Positions 9,337 to 18,805 of a DNA stretch of 64,000 bases are shown piece after piece. The DNA is taken from positions 529,642-593,641 of the forward strand of contig NZ_VZRA01000002.1 of the NCBI RefSeq assembly GCF_008802355.1. The letters are read 5' to 3'. Source of the DNA: Oryzomonas sagensis. Lineage in GTDB: Bacteria > Desulfobacterota > Desulfuromonadia > Geobacterales > Pseudopelobacteraceae. The notes below the pieces were generated by a model. That model saw only the letters and a program-made list of their open reading frames with translations. It had not been told where the DNA came from and did no database searches. The translations under genes were made by a program, and so were the position numbers. Each line of letters starts with the position of its first letter. Positions within the stretch are counted from its first letter, which is position 1.

Positions 9337-10613
9337 TAGCCGCGTATCCCTTCAAAGTGTTGTCCGGTGAGCCACGCCTTGGTCTCGCCGACCGTGAACA
9401 GCGACCCGCACACCAGGATCAGGTCGTTCGCCCCCGCCTCGCGGCGTGCCGTTTCTATGCCGTTGCCGACGCTTCCGCAGACCGTGGCCCGGAAGCCGAG
9501 CCCGCCCAGGATGCCGGCCAGGGCGTCGGCATTCATCGCCCGCTCCACGGCAGGGGAGACGGTGTAGGCCTGGTGGACCTTGCCCGCCAGGGGAGCGAAT
9601 ATGGCCGGGACATCCTTGTCGGACATGACGCCGGTGACCAGGAGGAGCCGCCGGTAGTGGTAGTCGTCGAGCGCCTCGGCCAGGGCGGCGGCGCCGGCCG
9701 GGTTGTGGGCCCCGTCCAGCAGCAGGGGGGGAGGGCCCGGAATCAATTCCATGCGGCCGGGCCAGCGGGCGGCGCCGATGCCTGTCGTGAGGGCATCCGT
9801 GGTGATGGGTATTCCGGCGGCGCCGAGCACCTCGGCAGCAGCCAGGGCCAGGGAAGCGTTGTGCGATTGATAACGCCCCGGAATGCCGGGGACCAGGTGG
9901 GGCAGCTCCGTGCCGAGGCCGTAGTAGTCGAGGGAACCGTCGCCTCCCCAGGAGGCGCGAAAGTCATCCCCCTCGTGGATGAACCGGTTGCCCCCCCCGG
10001 CGCAGACCCGCCGGATCACCTCCAGGGCTTCGGACGGTTGACGGGCGGCGACCACCGGGGTCCCCGGTTCGGCGATGGCGCTCTTTTCAGCGGCGATGCG
10101 GGCGAGGGTTGCCCCCAGGTAATCGCAGTGGTCCAGGGCAATGGGGGTGATGACGGTCATCAGGGCGGGGATGACGGCGGTGGCGTCCGATCTCCCCCCC
10201 ATGCCCGCCTCCATGACCGCCACCTCGGCCCGCTCCTCGGCAAAACAGAGGGCGGCCAGGGCGGTGACGATCTCGAAGAAGGTCGCCTCTGCCGGGGCCG
10301 CCGCCAGAACCGTGGCGAGGAGCGTTTCCAGGCGTTCCCGTGATTGTTCCTCGCCGTTGATGCGGAAACGTTCGCTGAAGTTTACCAGATGGGGAGAGGT
10401 GAACAGGGCGGTGCGCAGTCCCGCCGCGCCGAGTATGGCGGCGAGAAAGGCCGAGGTGGAGCCTTTGCCGTTGGTGCCGACCACATGGATGCTGCGGAAG
10501 GAGCGCTCCGGGTGCCCCAGGCGCTCCAGAATGAGCCGGACCCGGTCCACGCCGGGACGGATGCCGAAGCGCCGCCGGGCGTAGAGTTTCTCAAGTATGC
10601 CGGCCAGGGACAT
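9336..10613 (-). CDS. folC: Bifunctional folylpolyglutamate synthase / dihydrofolate synthase
   Basis: 425 residues, cytoplasmic, ATP-dependent addition of glutamate to dihydropteroate and folates. The Mur-ligase-type fold shows the P-loop GTNGKGSTSAF (about 46-56), the folate-binding segment FTSPHLVNFSERFRING, and the carbamylated-Lys region and C-terminal ligase domain (LLDGAHNPAGAAAL). It starts one base after the accD stop (TGAAATG) and overlaps lptD by one base. The accD-folC pair is a conserved order in many bacteria, though the two pathways are unrelated. Confidence 0.95.
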   Translation of the reverse strand: MSLAGILEKLYARRRFGIRPGVDRVRLILERLGHPERSFRSIHVVGTNGKGSTSAFLAAILGAAGLRTALFTSPHLVNFSERFRINGEEQSRERLETLLATVLAAAPAEATFFEIVTALAALCFAEERAEVAVMEAGMGGRSDATAVIPALMTVITPIALDHCDYLGATLARIAAEKSAIAEPGTPVVAARQPSEALEVIRRVCAGGGNRFIHEGDDFRASWGGDGSLDYYGLGTELPHLVPGIPGRYQSHNASLALAAAEVLGAAGIPITTDALTTGIGAARWPGRMELIPGPPPLLLDGAHNPAGAAALAEALDDYHYRRLLLVTGVMSDKDVPAIFAPLAGKVHQAYTVSPAVERAMNADALAGILGGLGFRATVCGSVGNGIETARREAGANDLILVCGSLFTVGETKAWLTGQHFEGIRG

Positions 10614-10614
10614 T

Positions 10615-11469
10615 TCAGGCGGCGGAGCGGTGGAGCATTTTCAGGATCGAAGCCAGCTTGGGGCGCATCTCCATGCGGGGGATGATCGCATCCACCATGC
10701 CGTGATCCAGCAGGTACTCGGCCCGCTGGAACCCTTCCGGCAGCTTCTGGCGGATGGTCTGCTCGATGACCCGGGGTCCGGCAAAGCCGATCAGGGCCTT
10801 GGGCTCGGCGATGTTCAGGTCTCCCAGCATGGCGAAGCTGGCGGTGACGCCGCCGGTGGTCGGATCGGTCAGGATGGAGATGAAGGGGATACCCGCCTGT
10901 TTCAGCTTGGCCAGGGCGGCCGAGGTCTTGGCCATCTGCATGAGCGACAGGATGCTCTCCTGCATGCGCGCGCCGCCCGAGGCGGAGATGATGAGCACCG
11001 GCTGGCGCTGCTTGAGGCCGCGCTCGATGGAACGGGTGATCTTCTCCCCCACCACGCTCCCCATGCTTCCCCCCATGAAGGCGAAATCGAAGCAGGCGAC
11101 CTGTACGCCGATCCCCTCGATGGCTCCCTCGACACAGATGACGGCATCCTTCGACCCCCCCTTGGCCAGGGCGGCATCGATACGCTCCTGATAGCTCTTG
11201 GCATCCTTGAAGTCGAGGAAGTCCACCGATTTCATGTCGGCGTCGTACTCCTGCCAGGTTCCGTTGTCCAACAGTATCTCCAGGCGCTTGCGGGCCGGGA
11301 TGCGGTAGTGGTGGCCGCACTTGGGACAGACGTTGAGGTTGGCTTCGATCTCTTTGCCCAAAATGGTTTCCGAACACCCCTGGCACTTGACCCACATCCC
11401 CTCGGGAACCTTGACCTTCTTTCCCGTGTGCTTTTCTATCCCTGCCTTATCCCGATTGAACCAGCTCAT
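10615..11469 (-). CDS. accD: Acetyl-CoA carboxylase carboxyltransferase subunit beta
   Basis: 284 residues. With AccA it transfers CO2 from biotin-BCCP to acetyl-CoA in the first step of fatty-acid synthesis. An N-terminal zinc ribbon (CxxC near residues 26-29 and CPKC about 18 residues later) precedes the crotonase-fold domain with SGGARMQES and the GGVTASFAM loop. The start [10 protein letters not shown] is the family start and has GAGG upstream; a longer in-frame extension is rejected. It sits 82 bases after trpA and directly before folC. Confidence 0.95.
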   Translation of the reverse strand: MSWFNRDKAGIEKHTGKKVKVPEGMWVKCQGCSETILGKEIEANLNVCPKCGHHYRIPARKRLEILLDNGTWQEYDADMKSVDFLDFKDAKSYQERIDAALAKGGSKDAVICVEGAIEGIGVQVACFDFAFMGGSMGSVVGEKITRSIERGLKQRQPVLIISASGGARMQESILSLMQMAKTSAALAKLKQAGIPFISILTDPTTGGVTASFAMLGDLNIAEPKALIGFAGPRVIEQTIRQKLPEGFQRAEYLLDHGMVDAIIPRMEMRPKLASILKMLHRSAA

Positions 11470-11551
11470 AGTAAACCTCGCGATCTGTTGAAAACGTACT
11501 GAAGTGAATGGGGGTGGTAGCAAAAATGCGCCGGCCTGTCAAGCGCGCATC

Positions 11552-12355
11552 TCAGGCTGGGCCGGGAGAAATGGCCCTTTTCAACTCGCCGACCAGCCGG
11601 CGCAGCTCGCTTTTCAGCGTGGCGCCGGAATGCTGTTCGAACAGCTTGACGATGGCGCTGCCGACGACGATGCCATCGGCCATGACCGCCACCCGGGCGG
11701 CCTGTTCCGGGGTGGAGATGCCGAACCCGGCCATGACCGGCAGGCGGATCTTCTTGCGCACCTTGGCCAGTTCGGTCGCCAGGGTGGCGGAGGTCTGCTG
11801 GCGCATGCCGGTGACCCCGGTGACGGTGACGTAATAGACGAAACCGCGCCCCAGCTTGTCCACGGTGGCGATGCGCGACTTGTCCGAGGTCGGGGTCAGG
11901 AGGAAGATGACGTTCAACCCGCTCGAAGCGGCATGGCGGAGAAACTCGCCGGACTCCTCGGGGGGCATGTCCACCAAAAGGACGCCATCCACGCCCGCCC
12001 GGGCGGCGTCGCGGCAAAAACGCTCGTAGCCGTAGGCATGGATGGGGTTGAGATAGCCCATGAGGATGATCGGTATGTCCTGTGAGGTCCTCACCTTTGT
12101 TACGGTGGCGAGAATCCCCTCCAGGGTGGTGCCGGCCGCCAGGGCGCGTTCGGACGAGAGCTGAATGGTCGGCCCGTCGGCCATGGGGTCGGAAAAAGGA
12201 ACCCCCAGTTCGATGATATCCGCGCCGGCATCCGCCAAGAGGTGGATCGCCGCTTCAGTGGTGCCCAGATCCGGGTCGCCGGCGGTGATGAAGGTCACCA
12301 GCGCCTTGTCGTTATGTTCGCCCAGTGTGGCGAGTCGTTGGGTAAGTCGGTCCAT
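11552..12355 (-). CDS. trpA: Tryptophan synthase alpha chain
   Basis: 267 residues. Cleaves indole-3-glycerol phosphate to indole and glyceraldehyde-3-phosphate, in complex with TrpB. The TIM-barrel signatures are present: [11 protein letters not shown], catalytic Glu in [18 protein letters not shown], catalytic Asp in the [13 protein letters not shown] region, and the phosphate-binding GFGIST. The usual partner trpB is not adjacent: the gene directly upstream (29-base gap) is a chemoreceptor. Downstream lie accD and folC, a common arrangement after trpA. Confidence 0.95.
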   Translation of the reverse strand: MDRLTQRLATLGEHNDKALVTFITAGDPDLGTTEAAIHLLADAGADIIELGVPFSDPMADGPTIQLSSERALAAGTTLEGILATVTKVRTSQDIPIILMGYLNPIHAYGYERFCRDAARAGVDGVLLVDMPPEESGEFLRHAASSGLNVIFLLTPTSDKSRIATVDKLGRGFVYYVTVTGVTGMRQQTSATLATELAKVRKKIRLPVMAGFGISTPEQAARVAVMADGIVVGSAIVKLFEQHSGATLKSELRRLVGELKRAISPGPA

Positions 12356-12384
12356 GATGTTGCAGTCTCCGGGGTGGTATGCGA

Positions 12385-14544
12385 CTATATTTTGAAACCG
12401 TTCATCTCTTTTTCCAGCAGGTCGATCTGCTTGGAAAGGCTGGTGACGGCCTGTTCCATGAGGTCGGCGGCCTTGGCGTTGGCGGTGGAGGAAAGCTGGA
12501 TGTTGCCGACCGCCTTGAGGATCTGGGCGCTGTTGAGGCCTTGGGAACGGCAGGCATCGCGGATTTGATCGACCATGGAGGTCATGTCTTCGGTGGAACG
12601 GGCGATCAGGCTGCTGGCGCGGCTCTGTTCGCGGGTCGAGGTGCGCACGTGGACGGTCAGGTCATTCATGCACTCCACCGCCGATGAGATCAGGTCGCTC
12701 CCCTTGGTGTGTTCCCGGGCCGAGGTGGCGATATGACCGACCATCTCCTCCACGCTGGTCATGGCTTCCTTGATGCTCTGGCTGCCCCGCGCCTGTTCGA
12801 CGGTGGCGCGGGCGATCTCCCGCGTCTGGATGCTGGCCTTCTGGACGCCGCTGACGATCTTTTCCAGGGCGGTGCCGGAACGCTGGGAGAGCTTCTCACC
12901 CTCCGAAATATAGTGCTCCGCCAGGCCGATCGCTTCGACCGCGCGCAGGGTTTCGTTCTGCACCCCCTTGATGACGGCGGCTATCTCCCGGGTGGAACTG
13001 CTGGTCCGTTCGGAGAGTTCGCGAATCTCGTCGGCCACCACCGCGAACCCCTTGCCGTGTTCTCCGGCCTGGGCGGCGATGATGGCGGCGTTGAGGGCCA
13101 GCAGGTTGGTCTGCTCCGCCACCTCGTCGATGACCGAGAGTATGGCGCCGATGTCGTTGGCCTTGACGGACAGGTTCTCGATGACCTCGGCGGTGATGTG
13201 GGACGAGCGGCGGATGTCCTGCATGCCGGCAATGGCCTCTTCCACCGCCTGCTTGCCGGTTTCTGCGTCGTTCTTGACCCCCTCGGAGATGGCCGAGGCG
13301 TCCATGGCGCTCTTTTCCACCTGCTTAATGGTGGCGTCCATCTCGGCGACGGAGGAGGCGGTGGTGCTGGAGGCGTCCAGCAGATTGGCGATGCTGACGT
13401 CGATCTCCTTGATGGAGGTGGCCATCTCGATGATCGACGAACTGACCTCGTTGACCGTAACCCCCAGCTTGTCGGCGTTTATGGCCACTTCCTCAATGCT
13501 GGCCGCCATCTCCAGGATCGAGGAGGAGGTCTCCGAGGTCGAGACGGCGAGCTTGTCGATGTCGGTGGAGATGTCCTGGATCGATATGTTGATGAGTTCC
13601 ACCGCCTGGGAGGTCTCCGCGACCGTCTCCTCCTGGAGCTTGGCGGAGTTGACCACTTGGCGGGAGGCCTTCTCGATGTTGTTGTCGATGGAGGTGAGCT
13701 CATCGGAGGAGGTCGTGACCCGGGAAACCATGTTTTGCAGGTTCTCGGCCATGGTATTCATGGTTACGGCCAGGGCACCGATCTCGCCCCCGGCCTTGGT
13801 TTCGAGACGGGTGTCGAGCTTGCCGGCCGCCACGGTGCCGGCAAAAACAACGCACGCCCGCAGGGGTCTGGTGATGGACAGGGTGATCAGGTACGAGAGC
13901 AGGGCGATCAGGGAGATCACCACGAGACCGACGATGGCGGTCGTCATGATCTTGAGCGCGATGCTGGTAGCCACCCGTTGTTCGGCGGCGTTCACGTCAC
14001 GGTGGAGGGTTTCCACCATGGCCGCGACGGTGGTGCTGAAGCTGTTGAAACGCTGCGTCTGAAGGCCGGTCATGAGGTAACTGGCCTTGAGCACGTCACC
14101 CTTTTCGGCGGCGGGCAGGACCTCGTTCAGCAGCGTTTTCTTGTAATCGGACCAGATGGTGTAGGCCTTGTTGATGGTCTCCCGTTCCTCGGACGAGTTC
14201 ACCGACTTCTGGACAACGCCGAATTTGCTGTCGATATCACGGGTGAGTCGCTTCACGGTCGTAACGATCTTGTCGATGGCGGCGACATCGGTTTCCAGCA
14301 TGAAGTTCTGCATCTCGTTGCTGATCTGGTAGAGGTCGGACTTGAGGAGGGCGATATTCTCGAGGGCGTTGTTGTTGGCCTGGATGGCCCGGTAGGTCGC
14401 TCCCCCGATCCTGACCTCGTTGAGGAGCAGGATGCTGAGAATGGCCACAAGCAGGATGCCGGAAAAGGCCGCCGTAGAGAGCAGCATCATCTTGGCGCGC
14501 AGGCTGAAACCGTTGCCGCTGGTCGGATTCAATGGGGTCTCCAC
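12385..14544 (-). CDS. Methyl-accepting chemotaxis protein with 4-helix-bundle sensor
   Basis: 719 residues. TM1 is near residues 20-40. A helical periplasmic sensor follows (about 45-190, 4HB_MCP type, starting after [14 protein letters not shown]). TM2 is near 195-220, then HAMP. The cytoplasmic coiled coil is unusually long; its hairpin tip reads [23 protein letters not shown], so the usual Glu-Ala is replaced by Ile-Ala. GTG at 14544 is selected because AAGGAG lies nine bases upstream; the longer reading has no ribosome site. A good promoter lies at 14738-14767. The gene ends 29 bases before trpA, so readthrough into trpA is likely. Confidence 0.9.
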   Translation of the reverse strand: METPLNPTSGNGFSLRAKMMLLSTAAFSGILLVAILSILLLNEVRIGGATYRAIQANNNALENIALLKSDLYQISNEMQNFMLETDVAAIDKIVTTVKRLTRDIDSKFGVVQKSVNSSEERETINKAYTIWSDYKKTLLNEVLPAAEKGDVLKASYLMTGLQTQRFNSFSTTVAAMVETLHRDVNAAEQRVATSIALKIMTTAIVGLVVISLIALLSYLITLSITRPLRACVVFAGTVAAGKLDTRLETKAGGEIGALAVTMNTMAENLQNMVSRVTTSSDELTSIDNNIEKASRQVVNSAKLQEETVAETSQAVELINISIQDISTDIDKLAVSTSETSSSILEMAASIEEVAINADKLGVTVNEVSSSIIEMATSIKEIDVSIANLLDASSTTASSVAEMDATIKQVEKSAMDASAISEGVKNDAETGKQAVEEAIAGMQDIRRSSHITAEVIENLSVKANDIGAILSVIDEVAEQTNLLALNAAIIAAQAGEHGKGFAVVADEIRELSERTSSSTREIAAVIKGVQNETLRAVEAIGLAEHYISEGEKLSQRSGTALEKIVSGVQKASIQTREIARATVEQARGSQSIKEAMTSVEEMVGHIATSAREHTKGSDLISSAVECMNDLTVHVRTSTREQSRASSLIARSTEDMTSMVDQIRDACRSQGLNSAQILKAVGNIQLSSTANAKAADLMEQAVTSLSKQIDLLEKEMNGFKI

Positions 14545-14737
14545 GTTGTGCAGCTCCTTGCTCTGCGAAGTGTATGGTTGAAGCGCCAAGGGGATGTTCA
14601 CGGTCCGCGGCCTTTTCGTCGGTTCGTGTCCCGTGCGGTTTGTCGTGGGACGTAGGAGTACGAACAAACCATACGGGGCACGCAATCACCGTGCGGCAGC
14701 CCGTGCGCATACAAGCAGCATGGGAAAAATCCGCACA

Positions 14738-14767
14738 ACTATAGCAGAGCACGCGCTTTCATATCAA
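14738..14767 (-). promoter_or_regulatory. Sigma-70-type promoter for the chemoreceptor gene
   Basis: On the minus strand TTGATA (-35) and TATAGT (-10) are separated by 18 bases. Transcription would start near 14730, about 185 bases before the GTG start of the chemoreceptor gene. Confidence 0.5.
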
Positions 14768-14769
14768 GC

Positions 14770-14815
14770 AAAAACGCCCGAAAACCGCTGCACGGCACGC
14801 TTCCGGCAGGTTTTC
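14770..14815 (-). terminator. Terminator after LEA14-like gene
   Basis: On the minus strand GAAAACC (from 14815) pairs with GGTTTTC (to 14780) around a partly structured 22-base loop, followed by GGGCGTTTTTGC. It overlaps the stop codon of the LEA14-like gene and precedes the chemoreceptor promoter. Confidence 0.5.
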
Positions 14816-15323
14816 AGCGCAGGCCCCGCAGGAGGTCCCCGATGCGGTCCAGGTAGGCGCCGGGCCGGTATGCTTCCGGTAGGGAAAGGGTGCTGTCGCT
14901 GACGACCGGGATGATCATCTCCCCCAGGGGGGTGCCCAGGCGCAGGCGGGCCTCCAGGTGGTAGGGGATCTTGTCCGGGTCGGGCCGGCGCTTGAGGATC
15001 TCGATCAGGTCGTTGTAGCGTATCCGCACCGGAAGGCGCAGCTCCGCCTCCCCGCCCGCCGGAAAGGCGACGGTCTGCTGGAGACCGCCGGCGGCCAGCG
15101 GCAGGGCCATAACCTGGAGGTCGTAGCTATATCCCAAGAGCGAGATGTCGAAAGAGTTGGGGTTTGTAACCCCCAGGTAGCATTCCATGTCGAAGCCTGT
15201 GGTGTCCAGGCCGACAATATTCGTACGTTTGATTGCTACCTGGGGGTCCTTGACGAAGACGGCGCAGGCCGTCAACAGAAGAACCGTGATGAAAAGGGTG
15301 ATGAGACGTCCCATGGCTGTCAT
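14814..15323 (-). CDS. LEA14/WHy-domain lipoprotein
   Basis: 169 residues. A lipoprotein signal peptide (lipobox LLTAC at about residues 16-20) precedes a LEA2/LEA14-like domain. The hallmark LEA pattern is visible: a beta-strand core with VTNPNSFDISLLGYSYDL. Such proteins are thought to be structural or stress-linked; the function here is unknown. ATG shares one base with the upstream stop codon (TGATG), so it is translationally coupled to the transglycosylase-like lipoprotein. Confidence 0.8.
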   Translation of the reverse strand: MTAMGRLITLFITVLLLTACAVFVKDPQVAIKRTNIVGLDTTGFDMECYLGVTNPNSFDISLLGYSYDLQVMALPLAAGGLQQTVAFPAGGEAELRLPVRIRYNDLIEILKRRPDPDKIPYHLEARLRLGTPLGEMIIPVVSDSTLSLPEAYRPGAYLDRIGDLLRGLR

Positions 15324-15973
15324 CAGGGGGTTTTGGTGCCGGACTCTTCCATGGCGAGACGTTCGGTCTGGTGTTCCAGTTCGGCCAGCATTTCCTGGCG
15401 GACGTGCCGAATCTTTCTCAGATAGGCATTGGCCTGGGGGCCTTGGCCGCAGTAGAGTTTTTTGGCCCGTTCCAGGTTTCCCGCGGCGATTTCCAGCTTG
15501 GCGAACAGTTCGCGAACAGCGGCTTCGGCGCACTTTTCATCGTTCTCCATGTCCTGGGGGGTGTAGCCGTGGCTTCTGGCCCGCTGCGGCATGAGTTGCC
15601 ACACGCCAAGCGCTCCCTTGGAAGAAACTGCCACCGCGGAGAGGCGGCTTCCGCCGGTCTCGGCCAGGGCGATCTCGGCCAGGTCGAAGGGCATGAAAGG
15701 TGTGCTGAGTGTTTTGGTAAAACAGAGGGCCGCCAGTTGGCGCGCCCGCTCGGGGGTTGTGCGGCGGGTGAAAGCGGCTTCTATGGCGCTGACCTGACGC
15801 TTGCGTTCGCTCATGGAGATGCCCTTCTCCAAGAGGCTCTTGATCTCCCGGTCCAGCGGAGATTCAATGGGAGTGGTGACGACAGCAGCCTGCGGCTCCG
15901 CTTTTTTGATCGGAGTGTTTTCGCAGCCTGCGAGCACCAGCAGGCATGTTAAGCAGAGTAGTTGTTTTCGCAT
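15323..15973 (-). CDS. SLT-type lytic transglycosylase lipoprotein
   Basis: 216 residues. A lipoprotein signal (LLVLAGC) precedes a charged linker and a lysozyme-like transglycosylase fold. The catalytic Glu is in IALAETGGSRLSAVAVSSKG and is followed by ALGVWQLMPQRARSHGY, matching the family motifs ES, SSKGA and WQLMP. It would cleave peptidoglycan glycan strands from the membrane. The start MRKQLL is chosen because the signal peptide begins there, although no clear Shine-Dalgarno is seen; an in-frame ATG at 16126 would give an implausible hydrophilic leader. Coupled to the LEA14-like gene. Confidence 0.78.
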   Translation of the reverse strand: MRKQLLCLTCLLVLAGCENTPIKKAEPQAAVVTTPIESPLDREIKSLLEKGISMSERKRQVSAIEAAFTRRTTPERARQLAALCFTKTLSTPFMPFDLAEIALAETGGSRLSAVAVSSKGALGVWQLMPQRARSHGYTPQDMENDEKCAEAAVRELFAKLEIAAGNLERAKKLYCGQGPQANAYLRKIRHVRQEMLAELEHQTERLAMEESGTKTP

Positions 15974-16086
15974 AAGAAAGAGTGTGGTCGGTTGTATCGG
16001 CTTTGCCGGAATGGCGTACACGCCTGGAAGTGTTGTCGGGGGGCTCCGGCTGGGTGCTCCTTTCTCGTTGTAGTTACCCTGAAACG

Positions 16087-16114
16087 CCAAAGTCCCGGTT
16101 GGCCGGGACTTTGG
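16087..16114 (-). terminator. Hairpin downstream of cydB
   Basis: A perfect 12-bp stem (CCAAAGTCCCGG) with a 4-base loop, about 100 bases after the cydB stop on the minus strand. The T-tract is short, so it may be a stabilising hairpin or a weak terminator of cydAB. Confidence 0.5.
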
Positions 16115-16211
16115 TTCGTTGCTCAAGGTACGTACTACTTATACTTCATGATCGTAGGTTTGTCAAGTTGAGGGGGTACTGTTGAGCTATATCAGCATGT
16201 TATGCGCTGAT

Positions 16212-17267
16212 TTAGTACGCATCCGGGCTTCCCAATACGTCCTCGTTGCTGACGGGTGCCCTGAAGATCCGGTATACCCAGATCTTGTAGGCGATGACGG
16301 TCGGGACGAAGATCAGCGCCACCACGGTCATGATCTGCAGGGTCAGCAGACTGGAGGAAGAGTTGAAGATGGTCAGGTTGGAGGCCGGGTCGATGCTGGA
16401 GGGGATCAGGTTGGGGAACAGCCCGGTCACGCCGGTAAAGACCACGAAGACAATGGTCAGGCACGAGAAGGTGAAGGCCTTGTAGCATTCGCCTTTTGCG
16501 GCGAAGAGTTTGACCAGGAGGAGCGAGACCACGGCAATGACCGGAATGATCAAGAGAACCGGTGCCTTGAGGAAGTTGCCGTACAGTTTGGTGGCCGGAT
16601 AGGTGTAGCCTAAGAAGACGACCGCAACCACCAGGAGCGGCAGCCAGAGTTTGTTGGCCAGGGTGGCGGCCCGCTTGCTCAGGTCGCCGGTGGTCTTGAT
16701 GGCGGCGTAGAGGGAGCCGTGCACGGCGAAGAGCAGGACGAACAGCACGCCGGTCACCAGGCCGTAGGGGTTGAGCAGGCCGAGCAGGGTCCCGTCATAG
16801 CTGAAACTGGTTGCGGCGAAATCGTTCTTCATGGGGATACCCTTGAAGATGTTGCCGAAGGCCACCCCGAACAGCAGGGCCGGGAGAAAGCTGAAAACGA
16901 CGATGGCCGCGTCCCAGGCTCCCTTCCAGGCGGCGCTTTCCAGTTTGCCCCTGAACTCGAAGGAGACGCCGCGCACGATCAGGGAGAACAGGAGCAGCAG
17001 CAGGGCCGAGTACAGGTTGCTGAACATGAGGGCGTAGGTGGTGGGGAAGGCCGCAAAGGTGGCGCCGCCCGCCGTGATCAGCCAGACCTCGTTGCCGTCC
17101 CACACCGGGCCGACCGCGTTGATCAGGACCCGTTTCTCGGTATCGTTCTTGGCCAGGAACCCCGACAGGAGGCCGGTGCCGAGCACAAAGCCGTCGAGCA
17201 TGAAATAGACCGCCCACAAAACTCCCCACAGTACGAACCAGATGCTCTGGAATACGGAGATGTCCAT
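16212..17267 (-). CDS. cydB: Cytochrome bd quinol oxidase subunit II
   Basis: 351 residues with about eight transmembrane helices. It pairs with CydA to reduce O2 with quinol electrons in the inner membrane. The family segments LDGFVLGTGLL, GPVWDGNEVWLIT and AAFPTTYALM are present near the N terminus. It starts 3 bases after the cydA stop. No CydX-like small ORF was seen downstream. In an anaerobe this oxidase is normally used for O2 detoxification or microaerobic respiration. Confidence 0.96.
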   Translation of the reverse strand: MDISVFQSIWFVLWGVLWAVYFMLDGFVLGTGLLSGFLAKNDTEKRVLINAVGPVWDGNEVWLITAGGATFAAFPTTYALMFSNLYSALLLLLFSLIVRGVSFEFRGKLESAAWKGAWDAAIVVFSFLPALLFGVAFGNIFKGIPMKNDFAATSFSYDGTLLGLLNPYGLVTGVLFVLLFAVHGSLYAAIKTTGDLSKRAATLANKLWLPLLVVAVVFLGYTYPATKLYGNFLKAPVLLIIPVIAVVSLLLVKLFAAKGECYKAFTFSCLTIVFVVFTGVTGLFPNLIPSSIDPASNLTIFNSSSSLLTLQIMTVVALIFVPTVIAYKIWVYRIFRAPVSNEDVLGSPDAY

Positions 17268-17270
17268 AGT

Positions 17271-18617
17271 TTATGCCCTCCCTTGAACGTTGATGATAGT
17301 GGAAAGATTCTTGTCCGGCCCTTTTTTGGCGTATTTGATCAGCAGAAAGATGTCGATGGCGCCAAGCAGGCCGTACAGGACGGTGAAGCCCAAGAGGGAC
17401 AAGGCCACCTGGGTCGCGGAGACGGACTTGGAAACCGCGTCGGCGGTCTTGAGCACGCCGTAGACGATCCAGGGCTGGCGCCCCAGTTCGGCGACGAGCC
17501 AGCCGAACTGTTCAGCCAGGTAGGGGGCCGGGATGGCGAAGACCATGAGCGTCAGGAACCAGCGCTGCCGCTCCAGGTTCTGTCTGCGCGACAGGAGGAT
17601 GGCTACCAGGCTGGCGAGGATCATGAAGCTGCCCAGGCCGACCATCAGGCGGAAACTGAGAAAGGTGGGGGTGACCATGGGACGGAGTTCCTTGGGGAAA
17701 TCCTTGAGCCCCTTGATTTCGGCGTTCGGATCATGGAAGGCCAGCATGCTGAGGCCGTTGGGCACGCAGAGTGCCTCCACGGAGTTGCACTCCTGGGAGG
17801 CATTCGGCAGGATCAAGAGGTTCATGCCGACGCCCCGCTTGGTTTCCCATTGGGACTCCATGGCGGCGAACTTGGTCGGTTGGGTCTTGGCGATCTCCAC
17901 GGCGTGGAAGTCCCCGGTCAGGGCGACGCCGAGGGAGGCGACAAAGGCCCAGACCGCGGCCAGCCTGAAGGAACGTTTGAAAAAGTCGTTCTCGTTGTTG
18001 CGCAGCAGATGCCAGGCGGAAACCCCCATAATGAGGAACGCGGCCAGGGCATAACCCGAGAGCAGGGTGTGGGTGAATTTGATCCAGCCGTAGGGGTTGG
18101 TGAGGACCGTCAGGAAGTTCTCCATCTCGGCCCGGTTGTTGCGCAGCACGTAACCGACCGGTTTCTGCATCCAGGCGTTGGCCAGGAGGATGATCAGGGC
18201 GGAGATGTTGGTAGCGACCGAGGCCAGCCAGATGGCGGTCAGATGGGCCTTCTTGGAGATTTTGTTCCAGCCGAAGATCCAGACGCCGATGAAGACCGAT
18301 TCGAGGAAGAAGGCGAAGGTCGCCTCAATGGCCAGCGGTGCACCAAAGATATCGCCCACGTAGCGGGAATACTCGGACCAGTTCATGCCGAACTGGAACT
18401 CCATGGTGATGCCGGTCACGACGCCCAGGGCAAAGTTGATCAAAAACAGTTTGCCCCAGAACTTGGTCATGCGGAGCCACATTTCATCCCCGGTGGTCAC
18501 ATACTTGGTCTCCATCCAGGCGGTCAGGATCGAGAGGCCGAGCGTCAGGGGGACGAAAATCCAGTGGAACATGCCGGTTGCCGCGAACTGCAGCTGACTG
18601 AGGGTTAGTACGTCCAT
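17271..18617 (-). CDS. cydA: Cytochrome bd quinol oxidase subunit I
   Basis: 448 residues. It carries hemes b558, b595 and d. His18 (GMFHW) matches the N-terminal heme ligand, a second ligand lies in KFTHTLLSGY, and the signature GRQPWIVYG is present near residue 380. The periplasmic Q loop is of the short type, which groups it with the CIO-like enzymes rather than the E. coli long-loop enzyme. Upstream are a 190-base AT-rich regulatory gap and an Rrf2 repressor on the same strand, so the operon is probably controlled by that regulator. Confidence 0.96.
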   Translation of the reverse strand: MDVLTLSQLQFAATGMFHWIFVPLTLGLSILTAWMETKYVTTGDEMWLRMTKFWGKLFLINFALGVVTGITMEFQFGMNWSEYSRYVGDIFGAPLAIEATFAFFLESVFIGVWIFGWNKISKKAHLTAIWLASVATNISALIILLANAWMQKPVGYVLRNNRAEMENFLTVLTNPYGWIKFTHTLLSGYALAAFLIMGVSAWHLLRNNENDFFKRSFRLAAVWAFVASLGVALTGDFHAVEIAKTQPTKFAAMESQWETKRGVGMNLLILPNASQECNSVEALCVPNGLSMLAFHDPNAEIKGLKDFPKELRPMVTPTFLSFRLMVGLGSFMILASLVAILLSRRQNLERQRWFLTLMVFAIPAPYLAEQFGWLVAELGRQPWIVYGVLKTADAVSKSVSATQVALSLLGFTVLYGLLGAIDIFLLIKYAKKGPDKNLSTIINVQGRA

Positions 18618-18686
18618 ACTTCCTCCTTGCTAAGATAGTGGTGCTGTGAGGTGTTTCCTTGAAGCAAATCGTAATTTGGCGTAATC

Positions 18687-18706
18687 AAACTGTTATTTGT
18701 CAGTTT
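18687..18706 (-). promoter_or_regulatory. Candidate operator in the cydAB promoter region
   Basis: A perfect inverted repeat AAACTG-N8-CAGTTT in AT-rich DNA about 70-90 bases upstream of cydA, flanked by TATAAC. Its place between the Rrf2 gene and cydA makes it the natural candidate site for that regulator. This is inference from position and symmetry only. Confidence 0.35.
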
Positions 18707-18805
18707 ATAACTTTTTTTTTGAAATGCAATCCTTTTATGCACAAAAAGACCTGAATTGTCCTGTTTTGGGCAAAATTTTTTTGGCCGGGGCCGAAAGGAC
18801 GAAGG

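Noticed and set aside
16127-16211. cydX downstream of cydB
   Set aside because: No short hydrophobic frame with a ribosome site was found after cydB.
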